Source: Porphyra umbilicalis (Eukaryota; Rhodophyta; Bangiophyceae; Bangiales; Bangiaceae). From it: a stretch of DNA of 59,846 nucleotides. The first letter of the stretch is position 1. Each line of letters begins with the position of its first letter. A program made the translations under genes and the position numbers. The stretch covers positions 1 to 59,846 of the forward strand of contig KV919160.1 of NCBI GenBank assembly GCA_002049455.2, written 5' to 3'. Positions 22,501 to 35,262 of the stretch are shown one piece after another. The notes beneath the pieces are model-generated. The model saw nothing but the letters and a program-made list of their open reading frames with translations, did no database searches and had not been told where the DNA came from.

Positions 22501-24180
22501 ATGGAGCCCCTACGACGTTACGCAGCGGCCTCACCGTCACCGTCGTCAACCTCTGATTCGACGTCGGACGAGGAGGCCGCCGCCGCCAACGACGCGTCTG
22601 CCGACGAGACCACTGCCGTCGTGCTAGCGGCACGGTCTGTCTGCATGACGACGGCGATCCACCTGCGCAAGGGTGGCGCCTATCGGCGCCGTGCCTATGT
22701 CGGCTCCGTTCCCGGCCGCCGCGCCAACCGGGAGAGGGACTTTTAGGGCGGCATGCGCCGCATCATGGCCGACTACTCTGGCCTTGACGGCAAAGATCCC
22801 GTCTACGACGAGGCGACGTTTGAGCGGCGCTTCCGGGTGCCCCGTGTCGTGTTTTTGCGGATTTTCGACGACGTCAAGGAGCGGCCTTTTTGGCGCCAGG
22901 CGGTCAACGCGACAGGGCGCCCACAAGCCTAAGCGCTGCAAAAGCTCGTGGCCGCCTTCCGTGTCCTCGCGTTTGGGGAGTCCTACGATCGAGCCGACGA
23001 GTATGTGCGACTATCCAAGGCGACGATTGAGGTGTGCGTCAAGAAGCTGCTCGAGTTTTTGATCGCCGAGTACGAGTCCAAGTACCTGCGGCAGCCGACC
23101 ACTACGGAGCTCATGGCCATCACGGAGCGTAGCGCCGCTCGAGGCATGCCGGGGTGTATTGGATCCCTCGACTGCTCCCACTGGGAGTGACGGGGGTGTC
23201 CCAAGGCCCTTGCTGGACAGTATATCTCCCGCAAGAAACGGCGGGCCATTGTACTAGAGACGATCTGCGACCACGACCTGTACATCCACCACCTTTTTGC
23301 TGGCGCGCCTGGATCCCACAATGACCTCAACGTACTCGGCCAGTCCCCGCTTTTCACAGAGATGATGGACGGAGCCTGGCCGCCAAAGGACCTGCCCTAC
23401 GTCGTCAACGGCCGCACCCACACGATGCCCTACTACCTCACGGACAAAGCGTACCACAAGTACCCTGTGTTCCTATCGTGCTATGCCAAGCCAACCACCC
23501 GCAAGCAGCGTATTTTTAACCGACTGCAAGAGGCGATGAGGAAGGACGTGGAGCGCCTGTACGGCGTGTTGACGGCGAGATTCCACATGCTACTTCGTCC
23601 ATCGAGATTTACGAGCGTTGTCCAAATGATTAAGGCGGTGAAGGCAATGTCGATTTTGCACAACATGGTCGTTTTGGAGCGCCGAGGCGACTTTATTGGT
23701 AACCGGCGCATTGCCGCTGCCGCGGCGGCGCGGGGCGGCCACGCTGCGTCTGACGGTGGTGCGGCAGGTGGGGAGTTGGGCGGGGGAGTGGCGGCCCCGT
23801 CCTCCTCTGGCGCTGCTGCCGCTGGGGGTGACGACCCAGTTCGGCTTGGGAGCGTTGACGGTCACTTGAGCGTGGGGGGCGGGAGGGTGGGCGCGGAGGT
23901 GGAGACCCCGTCCTCCTCTTGCGCTGCGGCCGCTGGGCGTAACGACCCTTCTGGCCTCGGCCGTGGCTACCGCGGCATCGATCACATCCGGCTCGATCCG
24001 CTCCCTGGGGGCATTATGCCTGTCGTACGCACGGGAGTGGATCCACCAGCGGGCTCTTTTCTCTTCTTTCTCGAGGCCCGGGCGGCGATTACGGACCATG
24101 GAGAGTTCCTGTCTTTGCGCGACGACATGGCCGAGCACGTGTTTTCCAACCGCGGCGCGTATCTGGCGCCGTTCCTGTAG
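22501..24180 (+). pseudogene. PIF/Harbinger transposase (ALP1-like DDE nuclease), decayed
   Basis: One frame runs from ATG 22501 to TAG at 24178-24180, about 559 codons, with three in-frame stops: TAG 22744, TAA 22930 and TGA 23188. Conserved text lies on both sides of each. The catalytic domain is a DDE nuclease: CIGSLDCSHWE (first Asp), then PKALAGQYISRKK, then LYIHHLFAGAPGSHNDLNVL (second Asp), YYLTDKAYHKYPVFL, and RKDVERLYGVLTARFHMLL (Glu). These are the hallmarks of Harbinger transposases. At the TGA the family has Trp after HWE, so TGG to TGA is the likely change. The segment after VVLERRGDF is Gly/Ala-rich with a repeated APSSSGAAAAG-like block. The element cannot make a full transposase as written. 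A Myb-type partner is on the opposite strand at 26.6-30.1 kb. Confidence 0.85.
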
Positions 24181-24823
24181 CATCGTTTGAGTTGATGAGG
24201 GTACGACAGCGGCAGGTTGCACCAGTGGCAAAGGTTTTTTTCCCCCCTTGGGGTTTTTTTTTCCTCGACATGCTTGCCTGGTATGCCTTCGCTCGCGAAG
24301 CGCGTAGCCGCCTTGGTTGCGGTGCGTGCCAAGAATAAAAAGCGTTGGAGACACGCTGGCCACGGGCGGGTTGGCGCCCGGCATCAACAACCTCTTTGAC
24401 GACGCCGTGCGGGAGGCGCGGATGCCCCACTCGAGCCTCCCCCTCAAACTGACGTCGACGGCCGCGTCCGCGGGGCGGCTCGAGGCCACGTCGGCCGACT
24501 GGCTGCCCCCCCCCCCGGCGGTGCCCGGTGCCCCCCCCTTCCACCACCAAAAAGGCCAAACACGACGAAGCGGCGTCAATCTGGGCCACACACCGCTTCC
24601 ACCGCATCGCCTCGGCACGCCCGCCGTCCGCCGCCGCGCGCCCCCGACCGGCGGCGCCGGCTGCACTGGCGCGACGAACGCCTGCTCCACCTCCTTCCCC
24701 CCCCACCATCCTGCTCACCTGGGATCTCTAGGCACTCGCTCTTCCCTATCTCCGTCTGCTGCCCGCCTGCCCGTCTCCCGCCCTCTTTTCGTGGCGCGCC
24801 TGCGCGTCGGGTGCTCCCCTGCA
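24181..24823. other. Spacer after the Harbinger gene
   Basis: Contains T-rich runs at about 24236-24265 and a C-rich stretch. A short protein-like frame at 24350-24500 (LAPGINNLFDDAVREARMP) could be a gene fragment, but it matches nothing I recognise and ends in a Pro-rich frame. Confidence 0.3.
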
Positions 24824-26300
24824 ATGCCGTCCCGGGCGCCGCCGCCCGCGCCGCCGACCGCGGCGGCGGCAGCCTTTGCCACGGCGCCGCCGCCCCTCTT
24901 GACTCCCCTCCAAAGAGCCCTTTTACACCTCGGGGGGCGCCACCGCGGCGCCGCCACCGTCGCACGCCGCTGCCGCCGCAGCGGCCGCGCCGCCACGGCG
25001 GCGGGCCGCCGCTGCGGCCCGACGCCCGTGGCGGCGGCCGCCTCCCCCCCCGCCAACCTCACGGGGGCAGACGCCCCAACCCCCTTCCACGGCGACGCGG
25101 CGCTCGCATGAGCCCTCACCTTCGCCTTTGCGGCGGTGAGCCCGGCGGTGGCGGCGGCGGTCGTTGACGCGGCGGCGGCCGCCGACGCGGCGGCGGGGGG
25201 TGGCGCCGCGGCCGCCCTCCGACCGTCGACGCGCGTGCGGGACGTGGCGCCCGCGCAGTGGGCGGCCCTGGACGGCGCACTCGGTCGATGGGCGGCCGTC
25301 GTCGTTGGCACGGGCCCCTTTTGCCCGACCATCAGCTTACCGCCGTCGGTTCTCGGCTACGCGCTGCTGCCCAACGGCGTCGACGCGCCGCCCGCCGCCG
25401 GCGCCGCGACGACGGCGAGCGAGGTGGTGGAGGGCACCTTTGCGGCCGCCGAGCGGGCGGCCGCCCACACGGCGGCCGCGCGGGGGGTGGTGCGGTCGCT
25501 CGCCGCGGCGGGCGCCAAATCCGCCGCCCGCCTCGCCGACGCCACAGCCAACGCCTCCGAGGCGCGGGACGCGCCCACCGCCCGCCGGTCGGCGGAGCGG
25601 CTCGTCTTCTACGCCATCACGTGGTCGCCGGGCGACGCGGCCGTCATTGCGTCCGCCGACTCGGCGTTTGCCACCGCAGACGGCGACGGAAGGGCGTCAG
25701 AGGCCCCGTCGACGGCAGACGAGCGCATCCCCGTGCCCGCCGACACGCCAGTGCCGGCGGCGGGCGCCTTGTACGCGCTGGCGGTCAAACCAGACCGCGC
25801 CCGGCGGCAACGGCGCCGCGCTTCACCGCCGCCGCCGCCGACGTTGGGGCGGTGGCCGCGGTGGCGGCGGCGGCGGGGGATGTGCCGCCGGGCGACAGGC
25901 CGACGCTGGTGGGGGTGGCAGCGGAGCTCGCCGACCTTGCCGCTGCGATTGCGTCGCCGGTGGGGGGGGGGGGGGGCGACGGGGCGTCGGCGCCCGCGGG
26001 GGGGGCAAGGGCGGCGGCGGCGGTGCCGCCGCCGCCAAAAAGCGCAAGCGCAAAGCCACCGCCAAGGGCGGCGGAACCCGCGCCAAGAACTCGCCCAAAT
26101 CGGTACACCGCCGCGTCACATCCAAACACAGGTGCCGCACGCCGAGGTGGTGGCCGCCTGTGGACGTGGTGCCTGCACCTGCCGGGGTGCCGGACGGCGC
26201 CGTAAAGGTGGGGAGGTGGGGACGGGCGGGCAGCTATCTCCAAGGTAACTGGATATGTTCGTTGCGTCCGGCAAGTTACATGGGAAAGCCTCTGCCATAA
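24824..26300 (+). CDS. Hypothetical Ala-rich protein gene, frame uncertain
   Basis: A plausible start is the Met at 24824 after a C-rich leader. The stretch LLTPLQRALLHLGG and, in the same frame further on, VRDVAPAQWAALDGALGRW, CPTISLPPSVLGYALLP and ERLVFYAITWSPGDAAVIAS look protein-like, so a real gene is likely. The frame has TGA at 25109. Around 25800 the good text moves to another frame (DVPPGDRPTLVGVAAELADLA), and near 26030 to a third with a nuclear-signal-like KKRKRKATAKGGG. Shifts coincide with G or C runs (G11 near 25970), so sequence error is possible; an intron starting GTGAGC at 25135 was considered. I do not recognise the family. It sits between the two Harbinger-type genes and could be captured cargo. 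Confidence 0.35.
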
Positions 26301-26567
26301 GGCGGAGACAAAACCTCTTTTCTCCTTTTTTTTCTACCTACACACGCACACACAAAGTTCCTGACGCCAGAGAACCAACGGCGACCAAGGGCGCCATCCG
26401 AGCACACACACGCCTATGAACATGCACACAAAGCACACGCACACACGTACAAAGTGTGGCACTCCATTGCCAACTGCCACTCAGAGCGCACACGTAACAA
26501 ATAAGAAATAGACGACACACACAAAGCGCCCAAAGGCTGGCCCGTAAAAGGGCTCCATATAGGGAAG

Positions 26568-29500
26568 TCACAACTCCATCAAGCCTGCCTCATGGTCCTC
26601 CCGCCCCGTATCCGCGAGCGCCAAGTCCATCAGCTCATCGTCTACGTCGGGCACCACCACCCCATGGTCAAACTCGACCCGATGCACGCGGCGCAGCACC
26701 TTTTGGCTGCACTGGCTTGCGCCGCCAGCCGGGCCACCCGTCACCGCACCCGCCGCCGCAAAGTTGCGGGCCTTGGTGGCTTGCGAGCCCGCGCCGCGCT
26801 TGGCGTCTGCGACACTCTTGGCGGACACGGGGATGCGGATGCGCGTCTCGGTCGCACCGCGGCCGCCCTTCGCTGCCGTCGCCACCTTCGACGGACGGCT
26901 TCCCATTGCCGTCGAGTCGTCACTGCTAATGGCCACCACCTCCGCCACGCCGGGGACCGGCTTCGCCGGCGACGAGTCGCCACTGCTGCTGATTGTAATC
27001 ATCGCGGCTGCGGTCGATGCCAGCAGCGGCGGCAACACGACGCGCTCATGCGCCATCACAGGCTGCGGCACCGTCGCCGCTCGCTTCGGCGCTTGCGTCA
27101 GAGGAAGCAGGCGGTCTATCAGTGCCGCCCCACGGACTGGCGATGACAACCGCAGCCGCACGACCGCCGGAAGAGGCGAGGGCACCGACGGCGCGGCCGT
27201 CGGGAGCAGCGGTGGACGTGGGGTTGGAAGCGGCGGCAGCGGCGGTAGGGGTGGTGGTGGCGGCGGTGAGAGTGCCGGGAGCGGCGGTCGCGGGGGCGTC
27301 GGAATGGGAGGGGGCGCAGGTAAGTCGGGCCTCTGACGAGCAGCACTTGACGGCGGCGGTGACGGAGGAGGTGACTGCGGCTGCGTCCCTGACCCCACCG
27401 TCGCAGCCGTGGACGGCACACAAGTGGCGGCCAGTGCCACAGGGGAGGCTGCACGCGTGGGCACCCGCGACCACTCGTTCCGAGTGAAAACGTGGCGTAC
27501 CGCCGCAGCAGCTGCCTGTGAGACGGTCGCAGGGTTGGCCGATTGCGAGCCCCGAATCGCATCGCCGGCCTCGGCCGACAGAAGGCGTCGGCGGCAGCGC
27601 AGCATGCGCTGCCGAGTCTCGGCAGCCGCCCACTGCCGGGCCTCCTCCGAACCCCGCATCGACCGAGAAAAGAAGAACGACTGGTCCACTCGGTCGTTGG
27701 CCGCGTCTGCCAAAGCGCTCAGCGTCCGAGCCATCGCGGCGCAGTCCCGCTGCATCGATAGTTCAACCGAGCGGGTTGCTTTGGCCCGCTTTGTGCCAAT
27801 GGGGATTGGCTCCCAGTCGGGTGCGCGCCATGGCGCGGGCATGATGTCCCCGTCTTTGCCATCGTCCTCCCCGTCGCCCTCTTCCGCCGCGGCCGCGGCG
27901 GCGCTTGCGTAGCTCCGCTCGCGCCCGCGCGCAGGCGTTGAGGATGATACGCGAACACAGGGCGGCGGCGCCGAGGCCGCCGCTGCAGCGGCGCCGCTGA
28001 ACTTGTCAGATGTACGGAGCAAGCGCAAGCTAGGAATCCAGTCGGAGGCGCGAAAGCCCCGCGCCCTCGCCAGCGCCTGCGGCTCCGGCTCGTCGGGGTC
28101 ATGCTTGCAGCGCCTCGTACGCATCGCCGGCGTCCAGCTCCGCAGTGGTCGCGCGGATCAGGTCCTCCTCCGACATGTTGCCCGTCAAGTTCCGACGGCA
28201 AATCCGCACGTACACGGACACAACCAGCTGCACGTTCTTGAAGAGCGTGTAGCGCAAGAAGCGCACGACGGCGGCGCCCGACCGCGGCGGCCACCCGGCC
28301 GGCAGGCGAAAAATGCGGCGGTACGCCTCGACGACTGCGGCGTAAAAGGCCGAGCTTGTCTGGTCCGTCCCAGGAATGGGGTCCCGGGTGACCGCCAGCC
28401 AGCCCTTGCACACCGCGATCTTCTCGTCGTGCGCCCACGTCCCCGACCTGCAGCAACGTCCGCCTCTACGGCAGCGCCATCTCGGGCAGGCTGACGCGTG
28501 GTGCCCCCCCTGCCACCGCGCCCGCGTGAACGAGCACAGACGGCCCGCCTGGCAGCCAAGCTGACGCGCAGTGCCGCCGCCCGAGGGGTGAGCACGTTCT
28601 CGCCCGCCGTCGCATTGCCCAGGTCCGGGTGCGCACGGTCCGCACAGAAGCGATCGGCGCGCCTATCCGCCAGCCGCATCTGGTACGCCACCTACTCGGG
28701 GCCGCCATCGACAGGCCGCGGCTCGGTCTCGCTGTCCGCCGCGACGCCGTCGTCCCGCGCCGCAGGGCTCCTCGGAGACTGGTTGCGCCTCTCCCACGCC
28801 TCAATAGCGGCGTTGCCTACAGAGCGGCGCCAGCGCGTGCCGTCGCGGACCGGGGCTAGGCCACCGTCCCGCTGCACCCGTGGCAAGGCGTACGCCACCT
28901 CCACGTTCATAGGCGCGTCAGTTAGTGGCTGCAGCGGCACCGTAGCAGCCGTCGTGTCGTCCACCATCGGCTCGTTCTCGTCCGACAAGTCCCCCTCCGG
29001 CAAGTCCACCTCCTGCACCATTCGCGCGGCCGCGTCATACGCACCAGCCGCAATCGACGCGGCCAGCGCCGCGTCGATCTCATCCGCTCAGCGCGATCGA
29101 TGCGCGCCAGGCACTCCCTGCGCTTCTGCTCCTGCTCGTCCACAAATCGCTCGAGGACAGCGAGGCGGGCGGCAGCGGCTGGGCGCAGGGGAAGAGGCTC
29201 GTCGTCCAATGGCGACGTGTCCTCGGCACAAGCCACGGAGAGCGTGTCGGTCTCCGAACCCACCATTATAACACTCCCGGTAGACGCGTCCTCAGAGCTT
29301 GACTCGGCACCCCGCACTGGCAGGGAGACGGACTGAGGGGGCGCAGGGGGACGGGAGCTCGACGTCCCAACCGCGACCATTGGCTGACGCGCGCCGAGGG
29401 CGCGGCCCCTGCCAAGGTTGCGGCCATGGCCACGGCGCACTGCGGGCGCGACGCCTGCCCTGTGAGCCGCGGGTGCAGTACGAGCTGCTCTAGGCCACCT

Positions 29501-30108
29501 CGCCTCACCGCTCCCGCCAGGGTTGCCGCCTCGGTGGTGGCGGGTATCCACCCCGTCAGAAGCACCAGCGCCCCCCCCCCACCAAGTACACTTGACAAAG
29601 ACACGCGCCGCCCCGCGCGAGAGATGCTGTCGTGGGCGCCATGCTCGGCGCTCCCGGCGGGGCTGCCGTCAGCGGCGCCTCCGCCGTCACCGCCGCCGCC
29701 TCCGTCGCCGCCGCCGTCGCCGCCGCCGTCGCCGATGCCGTCACCACCGCCGTGGTCTGGGGCGGTGGTGTCGCGGCGCGCGGCACGTAGGCGTTCGGAG
29801 CGGCGCCCGCGTGCGAAATCATACCGCCCATGATCACGGTTGCGGCCGCGGTGCTCTTCAAGGGCGCCGGGGCCGGCAGCGTCACCGATGGCGTCCGCGA
29901 CGCCAAAGGAAACGACGCCACCAGCGTCGGCAGCAACTGCACCGGCAGCGGCACGAGGTGCCACAACAAGAGCAGCGGTTTCCTGGCCCGCCGACGGCCG
30001 CTGGCTTGACTGCCGGCCGCCGGCTTCGGCAGCACAGTCGCCGTTGGCGATGGCGGCGCATGCGGCGGCGAGCATGGCCTCGGTGTAGCTGCGCTTGTGA
30101 CCCGCCAT
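26568..30108 (-). pseudogene. Myb/SANT-like protein gene of the Harbinger-accessory type, broken
   Basis: The gene probably starts at MAGHKRSYTEAML (30106-30108) and ends with TGA at 26568. A helical block LAVLERFVDEQEQKRRE lies near 29150. A trihelix/Myb-like domain at 28100-28460 reads WAHDEKIAVCKGWLAVTRDP, PGTDQTSSAFY, WPPRSGAAVVRFL and NVQLVVSVYVR. Downstream IPIGTKRAKATRS and a helical, Arg-rich segment match the usual second half of such proteins. The C-terminal half is Pro-rich. In PIF/Harbinger elements a protein of this sort binds DNA and partners the nuclease. The frame changes near 29090 and 28100, and a TAG at 28692 interrupts it, so it is decayed or has unrecognised introns. The last 518 codons (28124-26568) are one uninterrupted frame. 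It is convergent with the Harbinger nuclease. Confidence 0.6.
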
Positions 30109-32353
30109 TGGTCTGTCCCCACGCTGCCCCGGCCTTGGCGACCACGACGGTAACGAGGCCTTTGTCGGCGCGCCTTGGCACAGGTGGGGTCGCCCGTAGC
30201 GTGGATAGGAAAGGGGGGAGGGTTCAGCAAGGGAATGTTTGATGGGGAAAACGGGTAGAGGGCAGCGTAGGGGGGCGGCGGGGCCGCTCGCTGTGACCAG
30301 CGCCCCCGGCGAGCGGCAGTGGTGTACGCGTCCGCCGACGCGCAAAAGGAGGAGCCGCCCAAGGGCAGGGGTGCGTCCAGCGGAAGAGCGGGTGTCGGGG
30401 CAGTGCCAACGCCTGGCGACACACAGAACAAAGCCGGCGCTGACCTCAGTGTCTCTGCGCCTGGGGTTTAAAGCCATTCGACGCCCGGTTCCGAGCACCC
30501 TTCATTCCCGCCCAGCCCACCCATCCCGCCCAGCCCTCCCTGCCCTCCCAGTACCACCCTCTCCACCCATGGCATACCGCCCACCCATCCCGCGCACCAA
30601 AGCCCACCCAGCCCGCCCAGCACAGCCTGCAACCGCCATACACCGCCTTTCCCTCCTGGCAGAGTCTAGGCGCCACGGAAAGCGACAACCACCGCCCCAC
30701 AGCCTTCAACAGGCCAAGAGACGTGAACCCAGCAACACAGACCCAGCAACGCGAACCCACCAACAGACACCCAGCAGCTCCGCGCGAGCAAACCGCCCCC
30801 ACTGCCCCACAAGACGACTTCCCGTCCAGCCGTCTCTCTCGCCGGGCCAACGACCTCCAAGGCAGTCTGGCGGCCTCCATGACGGTCTTGCGGGGAGGGG
30901 AGGGCGCGACGCCGCTGTTGGACGCAAAGGACAGACCCCGGGCTCTCCAGCACCAGACCGAGCAGCTCTGGGCGGGCACACACCGAGAGAAAAAACCGGT
31001 GGGCCTCCTTGGTGGCCGTCCCGCTCCCAGCAAGGTGGCCGGGCGGCGTTTGTGACCGTCACGGGGGGGGGGCCAGGACGAGGGCTGCTGCCAGACACAG
31101 GACACGACGACCCCGTCAACCTCCTCCATTGTTGCTGGCCGTGCGTGCATCGCGATCCTCGACAACGTTTGTGCAGCCAATAAAAATCCATGCTCAGTGT
31201 TTGTAGCCTCACGAAGCTGGATGAGTGGACGAAATCTCCCGCTTCGGAGCCCCCTTGTCAGGCCATCATCAACATCAGCAAAAAAACTGGACAGCATTCG
31301 GCCGCTCCGCGCGGGGAGATGATCCTCCTTGACTCTCGAGCCGGGCGCGGCATCTTCTTTCCGGGTTGGACCGAGCGGACAGTGAGGGACTCGCCCGTGG
31401 GCGCCAACGAGAAGAGAGAGCTCCACAGGACTTCAACGTTGCGGGCCATTGCAGGCACGGTGGTGCGAGACTCGCCAGAGGCCCTGTGCAGTCCACTCAA
31501 CAGGGAACAACTCCTCTGCGAGAGGATGCGTCCGACGTGGCAAGCGCCACGAGTCTACCTAAATGACCACCCAATCCAGCGATTTTTGTGTCATCGCCGT
31601 GATTTAAGCGTTGAACGTCCTTCGTGTCACGGCCCTCTGCCACCTCTCGACTTGTTCGTGCGCCTCTGCCCGGTCAACTGTCCCCGATTCGACCGTCCCA
31701 GCTTTGATCCCGTGCCTTCCCGTTGCCTCCATTCTCTTCGTCGAAGTTCGTACGACGTATGTGAACGGCTTCACCCACCAACGTCGGGCTTCTTCTTGGC
31801 TCGCTGAATAACATGTAGCCCCAGTATCCATCTAAGTCCTTCTGGCGCCGGCTCCTTGGCTTCCAACAGGTTTCACATAGCTTCTCCCACCAATCAAACA
31901 GCCACACGTTGCACGTAAAACGACGTTCGTATGCAGAAAAAAACGACGTTGCTGGGTGTGCTCTTACACCATTTGAGATCTGTGATCAGCCACACCAACT
32001 TTGCCAGAAGAGAGTTTGGGTCGGTACTCGAAATGTGAAAGTGCCGTCTCTGTCTGTCTGGGGGTGTGTGCCCCACCGCCCGACAGAGCGGGGCAGACGC
32101 CGCTCCGTCGGTCGTGCAGTCGCAGGCACGCGCTGCGAGTGTAGGGCGAGCCCGGAGCGGGTTGGGCTGCCGCCACGGAGTTCCCTCTGCCGCTGGCCAC
32201 ACACGGCATGCTGCAGTTACGCGTGCACCAACGCCAAGTGCTTGATCCGTAGGTGGGTCAAGGTCGCTCCTATTGGTACCCCTCCCCGGTGACCGCCCCC
32301 CAGTCACTCCTGTCCCCCCGCACGACCCCCCCCCCCTCCCCCCGTCCCCCCCT
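30109..32353. other. Spacer with C-rich short repeats, no supported gene
   Basis: 30498-30630 holds an irregular C-rich repeat of words such as CCCATCCCGCCCAGCC, and 30720-30780 repeats ACCCAGCAAC. A 205-codon plus-strand frame at 31190-31807 has no motif and is not called. C-runs lie just beyond the MetAP2 stop (32310-32352). Confidence 0.4.
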
Positions 32354-34376
<2,023 letters not shown>

Positions 34377-34512
34377 TACAGCCGTTCGCCCAAAAATCCC
34401 GCACTCCAACTGTTGCAAAATAGTTTCAGATCGCCCTCTGCGGGGTCGTAGAGGCCGATTTAACACTCTTTTGCAACTGTTGGAGTGCGGGATTTTTGGG
34501 AGAACGGCTGTA
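34377..34512. mobile_element. 136-bp palindromic MITE with TA flanks
   Basis: Terminal arms 34377-34420 and 34469-34512 are reverse complements at 42 of 44 positions. The inner parts also pair (AGTTTCAGATCG with CGATTTAACACT), so nearly the whole element folds into one hairpin with a loop near 34441-34447. Each arm begins TA-CAGCCGTTC. If TA is the target duplication, the element has Tc1/mariner-like CAG ends. Two mismatches in the arms imply a young insertion. It encodes nothing. Confidence 0.85.
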
Positions 34513-35262
34513 TCAAATGATTCACCGAGCACGGGGAAATCCACGACGCAGCGCCCGACGTTCACGCCGCTGGTAACAAAAAACGGCGATGCATGCGCAG
34601 TCCCTTGGCTGCCTGGCCCCGCCGCGGCATTGGCGCGCGCGCAGCCAAGGGCACATGCTTGGGGTTCACTTTAAGCACACCCACGACCTGGCGCGGTGAA
34701 GCGGGCGACGTCGGGCGCAGCTGCCGGTCTGTACAGTGTCCCCCAAACGCTTGCGCTGGGGCGCGTGTGCACCGCCGAAGGCCATTGAAACCAAAGGGTG
34801 AACGGGCGACACGGCACGTCGGCGCGCGGCCGGGCCCCGCGGGGCAGCAGCTCTGCCACGACACGCACACAGCAGGTGCGACGTCGCCAGGCCCGCGGCG
34901 CCCAAACCCTGCCAGTGGTCGCCAGCACGGCACGAGGGTGGACCCTGCCCCTGGCCCTCCACCGTGTCGCCGCGGTTGCACCCGTCGCCGACTAGACGTG
35001 GACAGCTGGCGAGCGGGGCGCGAGAGAGTGCCACCAGACGGGTCGCTCGGCCGGCAGGCACACTATCCGCAGGCATCTGTCCGACCTGATACGGCCGTCC
35101 ACCGGACAGTAGCGTCCACCCGGACCAAAGCAGAGGAGGCCGGTGGCCGGTGGGCGGCGGCTCGCGGCGGTCCGCGGAACGGGGCGACGACCACCACCCA
35201 AGGCGACACGAGAGCGAGCGTGCCCGTCCTCCCCCATCCCCGTCACACTTGCACAGACGCGA
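34513..35262. other. Spacer downstream of the F-box-like gene
   Basis: No supported gene. Open frames on both strands are random-looking translations of GC-rich DNA. Confidence 0.4.

Noticed and set aside
31190..31807. 205-codon plus-strand frame
   Set aside because: No motif, no repeat of a known domain and no codon-level sign of selection visible by eye.
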